Source of the DNA: an uncultured Bacteroidales bacterium
GTDB taxonomy: Bacteria; Bacteroidota; Bacteroidia; Bacteroidales; Paludibacteraceae
Reading direction: 5' to 3'
Assembly: GCA_944321895.1 (NCBI GenBank)
Contig: CALUNA010000002.1
Location: 62,001-126,000 of the forward strand
Length of the DNA stretch: 64,000 nucleotides
Part shown: positions 34,591 to 44,360 of the stretch, piece by piece
How the letters are laid out: each line of letters begins with the position of its first letter
How positions within the stretch are numbered: the stretch's first letter is position 1
Notes under the pieces: model-generated
Seen by the model: the letters and a program-made list of their open reading frames with translations, nothing else
Database searches by the model: none
What the model was told of the DNA's origin: nothing
Program-made: the position numbers and the translations under genes

Positions 34591-34598
34591 TATTTTTG
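34591..34598 (+). promoter_or_regulatory. -7 box of the PI-PLC-domain gene
   Basis: TATTTTTG, matching TAnnTTTG, 27 nt before the ATG at 34626. No clear -33 TTG is at the right distance. Confidence 0.45.
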
Positions 34599-34625
34599 CA
34601 TACACCATAATAAACAACAGAAGTC

Positions 34626-37600
34626 ATGATAAAGCACTTTTTACTTATTTGTGCGGCTGCAACTCTGGCATGCACGCAGGGTTTGTTTGCCCAATTGGAT
34701 GTTACGAATACTTATTTGCGGAATCCGTCGTTTGATGCAGATGGCGTCTTGTCGGAAAACACGCCAATGACGGCTTGGACGGTAACCAAGAGCAATTCGG
34801 GCTATGCCTCATTCCGCCCGATAGCGGATACGAGGACACCCAACAATTCCTATCCGATAGGCGATGGAATTACGGTTGCCGGCGCAGTTGACGGCAGTTG
34901 CTATTTGTATTTGCGCGACAATTGGGGAACAGCCGGCCATGTTGTCTCCCAGACGACTGTTCAGCCTTTGCCTGTTGGGCATTATACGCTGGCTTGCCAT
35001 GTACAGATTCCGGTTACGGACAATGGAGGAACATCGACCTATAATTTGCCGGAAGTCGCCTTGAAGGTGATTGCCAATGGGACAGAAACCCAAGCGGTTG
35101 CCCAATATGGTTACACGTATTGGAAACCGTTGACAGTGGAATTTGATGTGACTTCCGAGGCGAAAGTCGAAGTGCAGATAACAATGACAGGAAACAGTTC
35201 AAATGACCGGGGTGGTATTTTGGCCTGTGTGGATAATGTTCGGTTGTATGCATATACGTATGACGCTTTGCAGGATGCCATTGCGCAGGCGGAAACTTAT
35301 TACCAGCAGGACGGAAAGGCTGCCGCCGATTTCCGCAAGGCGATTGATGCTGCCAAAGCGATAACCGCGCAGCAAACACCGGCGGAAATAGCCGATGCGC
35401 TTGTCGCATTGCTTGCGGCTACGGAGAATTACCGTGTGGCGCAATGGGAAAACGTTTCGACAAGTTACACTTCGTCCATACAGAATGCAGGCATGGAAAC
35501 CTCAACCGGAGGCACGCTGTGGAATGGCAAGGCTGGACAGAATGTGACTTCCTATCTGAATTACCCGGAAGGTTTTACGGCGGCTTACTTGATAAATGGA
35601 GAATTTAATTTCCAGAAAGTTGCTTCCAATGTTGCGGAAGGCAGTTATGCCCATGAGGCATGGGCTTCGGCGGAAAATTACACGCATTTTGAAATGTATC
35701 AGGATGTGGAATCCTTGCCGGCCGGCAAATGGTTGTTTACGGGCAAGGTGCGTTCCAACACGGATGGTGAGAAGCAGCACCTTTTCGTGCAGGTCGGCGA
35801 TTATACCGAAGCATTATTTTCAGATGATATTGATGGTACGAATTTAGGTACAGGATCGGGAAACTGGCAGATGTTGTCGGTACCTTTTGTCAAATTCAAG
35901 GCATCGGACAAAGTCCGTATCGGCATAGAAGCCAATGCGTTCGTGCAGTGGGATGACTTCCAGCTGACCATGACGGCCCAACCGGATATTGCGTACTACA
36001 AGCAGGAATTACAGCTCCTGGCGGATTCCGCCGCCCTTTGGGTTGGGCGTGACATAGATGAAGCGGCAAAAACGGCATTGAGCGAAGCCCTGGAAACGGC
36101 CAATGGCATTCTGGCCGACAGCGCAGCCGATTATGCCGATATTGAAAATGGAATTGCTGTGCTTCAGCAGGCTTTTGAAAATGCCATGCCGGCCATTACG
36201 TTGTATTTGCGTATGCAAACCTGGACTGCTAACCTGCCTTATGAAATTACGAATCTGATTGTGAATCCGGGTTTTGAGGAAAGTGACCGTTTCAGCGGTT
36301 GGGAAAACAACGGCATGCAGGGACAGACCAACACATCGTTTGCAAAAGTCGGTACAGCCTATGTGGAAAAATGGACGAACAGTAACACAACTTTGTCAAA
36401 TTGTAGTGTAAGTCAGACACTTGCCGGATTGCCCAATGGCGTTTATGTGCTGACGGCAAAGGCACAGGCCATTCAGCAGGGAAACGGGACATATCCGGGC
36501 GGCGCATACGTGTTTGCCGGAAATATGCAGACAGAAGTGTTCGCGGCAAATGATTATCGTGTGGTTGTTGAGGTTACGGACAACACGTTGACATTCGGTT
36601 TTCGAACGGAGGGTACCGGTGCCAATTGGGTGGCTGTGGATAATTTCCGCCTTTCATTTTGCGGTGACTGGAACGGCAACTGCTGCAGTAATGCCGATTT
36701 GACCACCCTGACCACTGATGTCGGCAAGTGGAACCGCGGTTTTGATCCGGCGGTGACGGAATATGATATTGTCGTGAATTTGCTGGATGAAGTTACCGTT
36801 TCGGCAACGAGCAGCAACTTTGCGGGAATTTCCGGAACGGGAACGGTTACGTTGGTTTCCGGGCAGACCACGGTCCACAATGTGGTTGTTACTTCGCTGA
36901 ACGGGCAGCAGAAAACGTATCAATTGCGGATAACTTCCGATCCGGCCAGCGTGTTGAGCAATTCATTGGGCGACTGGATGGGCAAACTGCGTTGCGATAC
37001 GCGTATCAGCAAACTGACCGTGCCCGGCACGCATGACAGCGGAACCAGTAATGGAGGAAGCATATCCAAATGTCAGGACAAAACCATTGCGGAACAATTG
37101 GCTATGGGCATACGTTTTTTGGACATACGTTTGCGTGCATCGAGTGGTAAGTTGGAAGTCTGCCACGGTACGGATGGTATGGGCATTTATTTTGAGGAAG
37201 CTGTGATGACTCCATGCAAGGAGTTCCTGGCAGCACATCCGGGTGAAACCATATTTATGGCATTGAAGCAAGATGATGGTGAAGAGGCTGATTATCTGAC
37301 ATTGTTGCAAAGTTCTTTGGAAAGCGATGCAAACAAGCCGTATCTGGTGCAATCGCTTGCGCCGGCAATGACGCTGGATGAGGTACGCGGGAAAATCATT
37401 TGTCTGCATCGGAATAAGCCTGACTGGGATTATTATGGCGGCTATTACAGCGGTTTTGCGGACAACACGACTTTTGAAAGTACGATTCAGGTGAAATACG
37501 GCAGCAACATAACCTATAAGGCGGAAGATTATTACAGCATCGGTTCTTTGTCGCCGGATTATGATGCCAAGGAGTCTGCCATAACGGCTTTGCTTGCAGA

Positions 37601-38258
37601 AAGCAAATCATCGGCAGATACGGACAACCGTTGGTTCCTGACTTATTTGAGTGCATCTTTGAGTAGTATCGGAGCTTTGACAAATACGCCGGAGAAAATT
37701 GCCAAGGAAATAGGACCTCGTGTCATGAATTGGCTGAACAGTCAGGGCATTGGCACTTACGGTTTTGTGCTGATGGATTTTGCTGGCAGCGATGCAGCGT
37801 CCGGCCCGGCATTGACTGAATTTCTGATAGACTGCAATACGGCTTATATCAAAACCGATACCTTGTATTATTACGGAACGACAACCGTAAATACGGTTTA
37901 TGACCGGAATGGTTTTTATGTCCTTCCTACCGCTGCAGGTGTGTTTACATATTATGAAACACGTAAGGATGCGGCCGGCTGCGAGTATGTGGCGGCACTG
38001 GAGCTGACAGTCGAAAAACCGGCTGTCGGTACGGACGTATCGGCAGAAAAAGAGTCCGCTGTTTCCGTGCAGGTGCGTGATGGCATGTTGGAAGTATGCA
38101 ATAGTGGTGAATCATGCATGTTGCAGGTCTATGATATTTGCGGACGTGCAGTTTTATCTCGCAATATCCCTGCCGGAGATTATGTGTATGCCTTACCGCA
38201 CGGAACATTTTATGTAGTGAAGGCGGGCAGCCATGTGTTTAAGGTGATTGTATATTAA
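34626..38258 (+). CDS. Large secreted multidomain protein with PI-PLC X domain and T9SS-type tail
   Basis: 1,210 residues. A signal peptide ends near Ala23 (CTQGLFA). Three galactose-binding-like beta-sandwich domains, each opening with an asparagine-rich NPxF or NAGM turn (about 25-200, 280-445, 540-690), are separated by helical FIVAR-like spacers (about 210-270 and 455-520). A cadherin-like beta-sandwich follows (about 695-780), then a phosphatidylinositol-specific phospholipase C X domain (about 785-1085). The expected catalytic histidines are in VPGTHDSGT (His803) and EVCHGTD (His847), with LDIRLRA between. The last 70 residues (LQVYDICGRAVLSRNIPAG, then FKVIVY) look like a type IX sorting domain. 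Inferred role: surface or released enzyme acting on inositol phospholipids or GPI-like glycolipids; the carbohydrate-type domains suggest binding to glycans. Substrate is unproven. Confidence 0.8.
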   Translation: MIKHFLLICAAATLACTQGLFAQLDVTNTYLRNPSFDADGVLSENTPMTAWTVTKSNSGYASFRPIADTRTPNNSYPIGDGITVAGAVDGSCYLYLRDNWGTAGHVVSQTTVQPLPVGHYTLACHVQIPVTDNGGTSTYNLPEVALKVIANGTETQAVAQYGYTYWKPLTVEFDVTSEAKVEVQITMTGNSSNDRGGILACVDNVRLYAYTYDALQDAIAQAETYYQQDGKAAADFRKAIDAAKAITAQQTPAEIADALVALLAATENYRVAQWENVSTSYTSSIQNAGMETSTGGTLWNGKAGQNVTSYLNYPEGFTAAYLINGEFNFQKVASNVAEGSYAHEAWASAENYTHFEMYQDVESLPAGKWLFTGKVRSNTDGEKQHLFVQVGDYTEALFSDDIDGTNLGTGSGNWQMLSVPFVKFKASDKVRIGIEANAFVQWDDFQLTMTAQPDIAYYKQELQLLADSAALWVGRDIDEAAKTALSEALETANGILADSAADYADIENGIAVLQQAFENAMPAITLYLRMQTWTANLPYEITNLIVNPGFEESDRFSGWENNGMQGQTNTSFAKVGTAYVEKWTNSNTTLSNCSVSQTLAGLPNGVYVLTAKAQAIQQGNGTYPGGAYVFAGNMQTEVFAANDYRVVVEVTDNTLTFGFRTEGTGANWVAVDNFRLSFCGDWNGNCCSNADLTTLTTDVGKWNRGFDPAVTEYDIVVNLLDEVTVSATSSNFAGISGTGTVTLVSGQTTVHNVVVTSLNGQQKTYQLRITSDPASVLSNSLGDWMGKLRCDTRISKLTVPGTHDSGTSNGGSISKCQDKTIAEQLAMGIRFLDIRLRASSGKLEVCHGTDGMGIYFEEAVMTPCKEFLAAHPGETIFMALKQDDGEEADYLTLLQSSLESDANKPYLVQSLAPAMTLDEVRGKIICLHRNKPDWDYYGGYYSGFADNTTFESTIQVKYGSNITYKAEDYYSIGSLSPDYDAKESAITALLAESKSSADTDNRWFLTYLSASLSSIGALTNTPEKIAKEIGPRVMNWLNSQGIGTYGFVLMDFAGSDAASGPALTEFLIDCNTAYIKTDTLYYYGTTTVNTVYDRNGFYVLPTAAGVFTYYETRKDAAGCEYVAALELTVEKPAVGTDVSAEKESAVSVQVRDGMLEVCNSGESCMLQVYDICGRAVLSRNIPAGDYVYALPHGTFYVVKAGSHVFKVIVY

Positions 38259-38300
38259 GAACATAAAAGCGGGATTTTGTTGCTTCCGGAACGTAGGAAT

Positions 38301-38325
38301 CATATGGACAGGACAATTCCATATG
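38301..38325. repeat. Inverted repeat between the PI-PLC and GH51 genes
   Basis: CATATGGA (38301-38308) and TCCATATG (38318-38325) form a perfect 8-bp inverted repeat with a 9-nt loop. No T-run follows. It could be an operator for the GH51 gene or an mRNA hairpin. Confidence 0.45.
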
Positions 38326-38391
38326 TGAAATATTGGAGCGGAGTCTGGCTTGTAAAGACTATTGGTATTTGGTTTTTTTAAAAAAAGAATC

Positions 38392-40890
38392 ATGTGGCGT
38401 AAACTGTACTTCATATCTTTATTGTGTTTTTTATTTACATGTCCCGTACGGGCAAATGAACCGGATTCGACGTTTTTGTTTGCTTATACGACGGATGCAA
38501 ATGGCTATCGCAATGGATTGCATTTTGCCTGGAGCATTGATGGAAGAAACTGGCATTCGATAGGACCGGAACATGGTTTCTTAAAATCTGATTATGGAAA
38601 ATGGGGGGCGGAGAAACGTATGTACAATCCGCATCTGGCATATGATGAGGCCACTTCGGAGTGGCATTGTACATGGCAATTGAATGCAACGGATGGTTTT
38701 GGTCGGGCAACAAGCCGGAATCTGAAAGACTGGGGCAGGCAAAGCTATTCATTGGATAGTCTTGTATCTTATGCCGGACAGGTTTATCGGTATGCTTGCT
38801 TGGATAGTACGGCCATAAATAGTTTGCAATACAGGTTGCCGGGCAGGCGGATTGTTCCTGCCGGTACGTTTCGCGTGCCGTGGCAGGTGGTGCAGACATT
38901 GCTTGATGCATATTACAGGCATTGTTATTGGAGTGCGCTTGCCGGTGAACAGACAAAAGATGATCCATGGCGTTTTGCAGATTTGAAACCAGTTACTGCG
39001 GATATCCTTGTCCATACGGAAGAAACAAAACCTGTAAGCGACAAACTGATAGGGATTTTTTTTGAGGATATAAATTATGCGGCAGATGGTGGTTTATATG
39101 CAGAACTGATACAGAACCGCGATTTTGAGTATACACTCTCCGACAAGAACGGATGGGACAAGTCATGGAATGCCTGCAAGGCATGGGAAGGAACATTCCG
39201 CATTGATACTGTGCAACCGCTGCACCCCCACAATTCGCATTATGCCTGTTTGGCACCCGGTGATTCGTTGACAAACCGGGGATGGGATGGAATTGCTGTC
39301 CGGCAAGGAGAAGAATATGATTTGTCCGTTTGCGTCAGGAACACGAAATCATCCGGCAAACAAGCATTGCGGGCGATGTTGCTTGCAGGCAACGGCCGTC
39401 TGCTTGCCTCGGCAAGCCTGAAACCGTCGGGCAACAAATGGAAAAGATATGTGTGTACGTTAACGGTTCGGGACAGTGTTTCGGATGCCGTGCTGGTCTT
39501 GATAAACAAGGGTGGGGAAACGCTGGCCCTGGATATGATATCCTTGTTTCCGCGGCACACATTCAAAGGGCGCAAGAATGGTCTGCGTGCAGATTTGGCG
39601 CAGGCCTTGGCCGATTTACACCCCAGGTTCGTGCGTTTCCCGGGCGGTTGTGTCGCTCATGGTGATGGTCTGGACAATCTATATCGTTGGAAAAACAGCA
39701 TCGGCCCCTTGGAAAGTCGTACTCCCATGCGTAATTTGTGGGGTTATCATCAGACGTTGGGACTGGGATTTTATGAATATTTCCAGTTTTGCGAAGATAT
39801 AGGCGCGGAGCCTCTGCCGGTATTGGCTGCGGGAGTTCCCTGCCAGAATTCAGCCAAAGGAACATGTGCCTGGGGCGGGCAGCAAGGGGGAATTCCCATG
39901 GATGAAATGGATGCTTATGTGCAGGATGTATTGGATTTGATTGAATGGGCCAATGGTGATGCTCGCACAACCAAATGGGGAAAAATACGGGCGCAGGCAG
40001 GACATCCGGAACCTTTTGGACTGAAATACATAGGCATTGGAAATGAAGATCTGATTACAGATGTTTTTGAAGAGCGTTTCACGATGATTTACCAGGCGGT
40101 GAAAGCTGCTTATCCAGACATGATAGTTATTGGAACAGTTGGACCTGCTGCCGAAGGTACGGACTACCGGGAAGGTTGGGACCTGGCTACGCGCCTCGGG
40201 GTGTCTGTGGTGGATGAACATTATTATCAAGCGCTCGGCTGGTTCATATATCATCAAGATTATTATGACCGGTATGACCGGAACAAACCGAAAGTGTATT
40301 TAGGTGAATATGCCGCTCATTTGCCGGGACGTCCCAATAATCTGGAAACGGCCTTGTCAGAAGCCTTGTACCTGACGGCGGTGGAGCGTAATGCCGATGT
40401 GGTATGTATGGCCTCGTATGCGCCATTGCTGGCCAAGGAAAAACACACGCAGTGGAATCCGGATTTGATTTATTTCAACAATCAGGAGGTGAAACTGACA
40501 ACGGGCTATCAGGTGCAAAAAATGTATGCACATAACAGCGGTGACACATACATAATGAGTACCATGCACTTGTCGGACAACAATCCGAAAGTACGGGCAC
40601 GGATTGCACGTTCGGTAATCCGTGATTCGGCAACAGGCGATATCATAATAAAACTGGTCAACTTATTGCCGGTAGAGGTGCAGGCAAGGTTTGTGTTTGA
40701 GAGTGGCGGCATTTCGGGAAAGAACCTGCCTGCCTGCAAAACTGTGTTGACAGGCAAGCCAACCGACACCGAATTGCTCCCTTCTGTTTCGGAAATGGAA
40801 ATCGGAAACCATGGAACATGCGAAATGCCACCATATTCATTCGTCGTGATACGTATTCTGGGGGCAACTGAACTGGAAGGAAACCAATGA
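38392..40890 (+). CDS. GH51-type alpha-L-arabinofuranosidase with N-terminal GH43-like segment
   Basis: 832 residues from the ATG at 38392, which is followed by a signal peptide (WRKLYFISLLCFLFTCPVRA); a TTG ten codons earlier is rejected. Residues about 20-200 resemble a partial GH43/GH117-like five-blade module (LHFAWSIDGRNWHSIGPE, YNPHLAYDEATSEWHCTWQ). A carbohydrate-binding-like domain then covers about 235-400. The GH51 barrel follows, with acid/base in GIGNED (Glu552) and nucleophile in YLGEYAAH (Glu639), and the C-terminal beta domain. It removes arabinofuranosyl groups from arabinans or arabinoxylans, probably in the periplasm. A terminator follows the gene. Confidence 0.88.
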   Translation: MWRKLYFISLLCFLFTCPVRANEPDSTFLFAYTTDANGYRNGLHFAWSIDGRNWHSIGPEHGFLKSDYGKWGAEKRMYNPHLAYDEATSEWHCTWQLNATDGFGRATSRNLKDWGRQSYSLDSLVSYAGQVYRYACLDSTAINSLQYRLPGRRIVPAGTFRVPWQVVQTLLDAYYRHCYWSALAGEQTKDDPWRFADLKPVTADILVHTEETKPVSDKLIGIFFEDINYAADGGLYAELIQNRDFEYTLSDKNGWDKSWNACKAWEGTFRIDTVQPLHPHNSHYACLAPGDSLTNRGWDGIAVRQGEEYDLSVCVRNTKSSGKQALRAMLLAGNGRLLASASLKPSGNKWKRYVCTLTVRDSVSDAVLVLINKGGETLALDMISLFPRHTFKGRKNGLRADLAQALADLHPRFVRFPGGCVAHGDGLDNLYRWKNSIGPLESRTPMRNLWGYHQTLGLGFYEYFQFCEDIGAEPLPVLAAGVPCQNSAKGTCAWGGQQGGIPMDEMDAYVQDVLDLIEWANGDARTTKWGKIRAQAGHPEPFGLKYIGIGNEDLITDVFEERFTMIYQAVKAAYPDMIVIGTVGPAAEGTDYREGWDLATRLGVSVVDEHYYQALGWFIYHQDYYDRYDRNKPKVYLGEYAAHLPGRPNNLETALSEALYLTAVERNADVVCMASYAPLLAKEKHTQWNPDLIYFNNQEVKLTTGYQVQKMYAHNSGDTYIMSTMHLSDNNPKVRARIARSVIRDSATGDIIIKLVNLLPVEVQARFVFESGGISGKNLPACKTVLTGKPTDTELLPSVSEMEIGNHGTCEMPPYSFVVIRILGATELEGNQ

Positions 40891-40964
40891 GGCGTTGTTG
40901 ACGAGCAGGAATGCTGCAAGTTGTGGAATATTGTTGTCGGATAAACAAGACAAGGAGAAGAAAA

Positions 40965-41005
40965 ATCATATCAGTACTCAGTTGGAGTGCTGATATGATT
41001 TTTTT
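40965..41005 (+). terminator. Intrinsic terminator after the GH51 gene
   Basis: A 15-bp stem (ATCATATCAGTACTC with its complement, one G-T pair), 5-nt loop, then T-rich TTTTTT. It lies 75 nt after the stop. Confidence 0.88.
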
Positions 41006-41006
41006 G

Positions 41007-41501
41007 TCAGGATATGTGATGTTGGCAGGGAAAGAGGTGAATGCCCAATTCCGTATTTCCATGTTGTCATGAGAACTTATCCAGTGGGTTACAGGCATTC
41101 ACCTCTCGTTATTTGTTGTAATTACATGAATTTGTAATGTAGCCGCACGTTGTTTTGCGTATGCTGGTGGGAGTCCTTGCAAAACCATGGCCAGGCTATT
41201 ACGGGAAAGCTGGCAGTTTGCAAATCTCACTCAGAAAGTATGTGTGATTTTTGGGTATTCCGGAGCCCTGTTTAATTTCGGAAGACAGGGGCTTGTCGGA
41301 TTGGTTAATCAATGTTTTTTGTTTTTATATCCGCAAATATATTAACATATTGCAGAAAATGCAATACCTTATATGTGTTTTTATGGGCTTTGCAGGCAAA
41401 AGTTGTTCAGATGATTGGCGTTTTCCCGTTTACGCATTGTTGAGTGTTGGGTTTCTGTGCTGGTTCTGTGCAGGATGGTTGCAAGTCGGCCGGGACAACT
41501 C
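41007..41501. other. Noncoding gap between the GH51 terminator and rnhB
   Basis: Apart from the inverted repeat at 41033-41106, this stretch holds only short frames without family features. A weak imperfect hairpin near 41265-41295 has no T-run. Nothing else is recognised. Confidence 0.5.
41033..41106. repeat. 13-bp perfect inverted repeat with 48-nt interior
   Basis: AGAGGTGAATGCC (41033-41045) is exactly complementary to GGCATTCACCTCT (41094-41106). The interior contains a small CATG-TTGT-CATG hairpin. It is not followed by a T-run. It could be the stem of a structured RNA or a small degenerate element; no coding sequence covers it. Confidence 0.5.
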
Positions 41502-42077
41502 TTATGTCAGTCGGAAAGTCATTCTATGATAGGGACTGGTGCCGTATTGCATAATGGCGGCCCGATGTTTGCTGGTCGGATAGCCTTTGTTTTCGTTCCA
41601 CTGATATATGGGATATTCCGCATGCAGCTGTATCATATAGTCATCACGATAGGTTTTTGCCAACACGGAAGCGGCCGCAATGGAAAGGAACTTGGCATCG
41701 CCTTTTATGATGGTCCGATAGGGGATGAATTTATAGGGTTTGAAACGGTTCCCGTCAACCAGAATGTGCTCCGGAATAATTTTCAGTTGTTCTATGGCGC
41801 GATGCATGGCCAGTATGGAAGCGTTGAGTATATTTATTTTGTCTATTTCCTGGGCGGTTACCTTGCCGATGCTCCATGCAATGGCTGCATTTTCTATAAT
41901 GGGTCTCAACCGATAGCGCTGTTTTTCAGTCAGTTGTTTGGAATCATTGAGTTCATTGTTTGTGAAATCAGGCGGCAATATGACTGCTGCCGCAAATACA
42001 GGGCCGGCAAGACAACCGCGTCCGGCTTCATCGCAGCCGCACTCCCTTATGTCAGGAATCAGGTATGGTCGTAGCAT
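41502..42077 (-). CDS. rnhB: Ribonuclease HII
   Basis: 191 residues. [21 protein letters not shown] holds the first catalytic Asp-Glu pair. The remaining acidic residues lie in [10 protein letters not shown] and the conserved helix [15 protein letters not shown] follows. It cleaves RNA at RNA-DNA junctions, including single ribonucleotides in DNA. It is 12 nt after tamL, so likely cotranscribed. Confidence 0.97.
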   Translation of the reverse strand: MLRPYLIPDIRECGCDEAGRGCLAGPVFAAAVILPPDFTNNELNDSKQLTEKQRYRLRPIIENAAIAWSIGKVTAQEIDKINILNASILAMHRAIEQLKIIPEHILVDGNRFKPYKFIPYRTIIKGDAKFLSIAAASVLAKTYRDDYMIQLHAEYPIYQWNENKGYPTSKHRAAIMQYGTSPYHRMTFRLT

Positions 42078-42089
42078 GATGAAAGAATT

Positions 42090-44360
42090 TTAGAATGGAT
42101 ATCCAATGGCAAAGTGAAAGGCCATGTCTTCCTGCCACGTGGGTTTGTTGCGCCAGCGGTCCCTGCGTTCTCTGGCAGGGTCGTAGAGTTTGATGCCGTA
42201 GTCAATGCGGAAGATAAAGAAAGAAAAGTCGAAGCGCAGTCCGACACCGTAGGCCAATGCGATTTCCTTGTAAAACGAATTGAATTTGAACGCACCACCC
42301 GGTTGGCTTTCATATTCGCGGATTGTCCAGATATTGCCTCCATCCAGAAAGAGAGCTCCTTCCAGCAACCAGAACAGCTTGGATCGCAGTTCCAGGTTCA
42401 AATCCAGTTTTATGTCGCCCGATTGGTTGTTGAAGTCAATCAGATTGCCGCTACGCTTGTATGTTCCCGGTCCGAGTGTACGTACGGACCAGCCGCGTAC
42501 GCTGTTGGCGCCTCCGCTGTAGTAACGTTTTTCAAATGGAAGCGATGTGGCGTTCCCGTATGGGATTCCGATACCGAATGATGCATGATATACAAAGCGG
42601 TTGTTTTTGTCGAATATCTGATGGTAGGCAATGTCACCGTCAAACTTGACATATTGCGAGTAGCGTATGTTGAAAATCTTGAATGCTCCATCTTCATCCG
42701 GCTTGAGGTTGAACAGATAACTTGCCCCGTACAACAGGTTACCGGCCGTTTCTATGCCATAGCGTGCGGTATAATAGTTCCGTAATGGCCGGCCTGGATT
42801 GTAGTTGGAATAGGATGCCGAATAGCCGGTCCGCATGATGAAGTGGTCTTCGTAGCTGTATTTCAGAATGGAACCATCGTTGATAAATTCTTCGCGGAAT
42901 TCATCTGAAAGCCAGGGAAGATATACATAGCTCAAATCAAAAATGTCCAGCGAATGGCGGAAGGGCGAATATCGGCGTGACCATGTGTATTTCATTCCCA
43001 GTCCGCCAATGATACGCGTGTATTCCAATGGTCGTTTCTGATAGTTGTATATCAGGTTGAATTCCGTATTGCCTCGTGTGTTCTTCTTGAAATCACTGGA
43101 GGTAAAGGGAACAAGCAGGTTGGGAAAATTGAGTTTTGCCTCGCCGCTGGCCTCGAATGTGTTGCCTACATCGCGCCATTCGTAGGCGGTGCGCCCCTGG
43201 ATGGAAAATGTTTCTGCTCCCTTGAAAATGTTCCGGTGCGTGAAGCCTACATTGCTGGCTATTCCCCAGTCGCCTGCCGAGAAAGTGCCTTCGCCTTGTA
43301 CGGAGAATGATTTTGGCTTGTTGGGCGTGATGACGATAAAACAATCAAGGGTACCAGGCATGATTTCAGCAAACGAAATGTTTACATACTTGACCGGACT
43401 CAGGCTGTTCATGGCTGAATATGTCCGTTCCACCAATACGTCGTTATACAAGTCGCCGGGTATTATGTAACAGTTGTTCATCAGAGTTTCCGGCCTCAGG
43501 TCGCGTTTCCCTCCGTACGAGATCAGATAGTTGCCGTATCTGATTGTGTCTATCTGACTGCTCTCGGTTGTTCTTTTGGTCGGATCGAAACCGGTGTGTA
43601 TGATGACTTCCCGAATGGTGTATTGCTTGAATATGACTTGCCGGGCGGAATCGGTGGCATCGCGGACATAGTCGCGCAATTCCAGGGTAAGATCGATTTT
43701 CCGGGTCTGGCGTGTGCTGTCGGCGATGTAGTTCAGATAGTCCTTTTCAAAATTGTAGTATCCGCGCATGCGCATATGGTTGGTTATGCGTGTACGTTCT
43801 GCATCCAACTGGTTGACATTGAACTGCATGCCGGGTTTTATGAGCGAATGAATACTGTCGGTCGCAATTTCTTGCAGGTCTTCTTGCGTTATGTGTACTC
43901 TGTATCGGTTCAGCAGGTACGGATCATAGGCTTTGATGTCGTATGTGACTGTAGCTTTCTGTTTTTTTGTTGTTACGGAAGAGTTTACGCTGGCATTGAA
44001 GTAGCCTTTGTTTTTGGCGAATTTCTCTATCTGGACAACCGATTCATCTGTCATGGCAGAATCCAGAACAACGGGCGCATCGCCTATTTTGCGGAGTGTG
44101 CGGTTTATCCATTTTGCCGTGTCCGGACCGGAAAGGTTATATACGCCTAACTGGAGTTTCCATAATCCGAGAACGGATGAGTTTGGTGTCTGGCGCAGAT
44201 AATTCTTTATTTCTCCCTGGGAAATATCTTTTGCATCTGATTTAATGACCACCTTGTCCAGCAGATATTTTCCTTCCGGAACATATTTGGTCGATCGGCA
44301 GCTTGTCATAAAGAAGAGCGCCGATAGACAGCACAGAAAGAAAAAGTGGTTTTTGGTCAT
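42090..44360 (-). CDS. tamL: TamL-type BamA/Omp85-family outer-membrane lipoprotein
   Basis: 756 residues. The lipobox FFMTSC makes it a lipoprotein, which separates the Bacteroidetes TamL group from proteobacterial TamA. Three POTRA-like repeats (about 30-330) are followed by the surface-antigen D15 barrel, with GGANSVRGWSVRTLGPGT (the conserved RGW loop motif region) and the C-terminal WQEDMAFHFAIGYPF ending in an aromatic residue. It assists outer-membrane protein insertion with an inner-membrane TamB partner, not seen here. Confidence 0.9.
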   Translation of the reverse strand: MTKNHFFFLCCLSALFFMTSCRSTKYVPEGKYLLDKVVIKSDAKDISQGEIKNYLRQTPNSSVLGLWKLQLGVYNLSGPDTAKWINRTLRKIGDAPVVLDSAMTDESVVQIEKFAKNKGYFNASVNSSVTTKKQKATVTYDIKAYDPYLLNRYRVHITQEDLQEIATDSIHSLIKPGMQFNVNQLDAERTRITNHMRMRGYYNFEKDYLNYIADSTRQTRKIDLTLELRDYVRDATDSARQVIFKQYTIREVIIHTGFDPTKRTTESSQIDTIRYGNYLISYGGKRDLRPETLMNNCYIIPGDLYNDVLVERTYSAMNSLSPVKYVNISFAEIMPGTLDCFIVITPNKPKSFSVQGEGTFSAGDWGIASNVGFTHRNIFKGAETFSIQGRTAYEWRDVGNTFEASGEAKLNFPNLLVPFTSSDFKKNTRGNTEFNLIYNYQKRPLEYTRIIGGLGMKYTWSRRYSPFRHSLDIFDLSYVYLPWLSDEFREEFINDGSILKYSYEDHFIMRTGYSASYSNYNPGRPLRNYYTARYGIETAGNLLYGASYLFNLKPDEDGAFKIFNIRYSQYVKFDGDIAYHQIFDKNNRFVYHASFGIGIPYGNATSLPFEKRYYSGGANSVRGWSVRTLGPGTYKRSGNLIDFNNQSGDIKLDLNLELRSKLFWLLEGALFLDGGNIWTIREYESQPGGAFKFNSFYKEIALAYGVGLRFDFSFFIFRIDYGIKLYDPARERRDRWRNKPTWQEDMAFHFAIGYPF

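Noticed and set aside
41265-41295. Imperfect inverted repeat AGCCCTGT / ACAGGGGCT as possible rnhB terminator
   Set aside because: It has a bulge, no T-run on either strand and is over 200 nt from the rnhB stop.
41251-41529. 92-codon plus-strand frame in the rnhB downstream gap
   Set aside because: Cysteine- and tryptophan-rich random composition, overlaps rnhB, no promoter.
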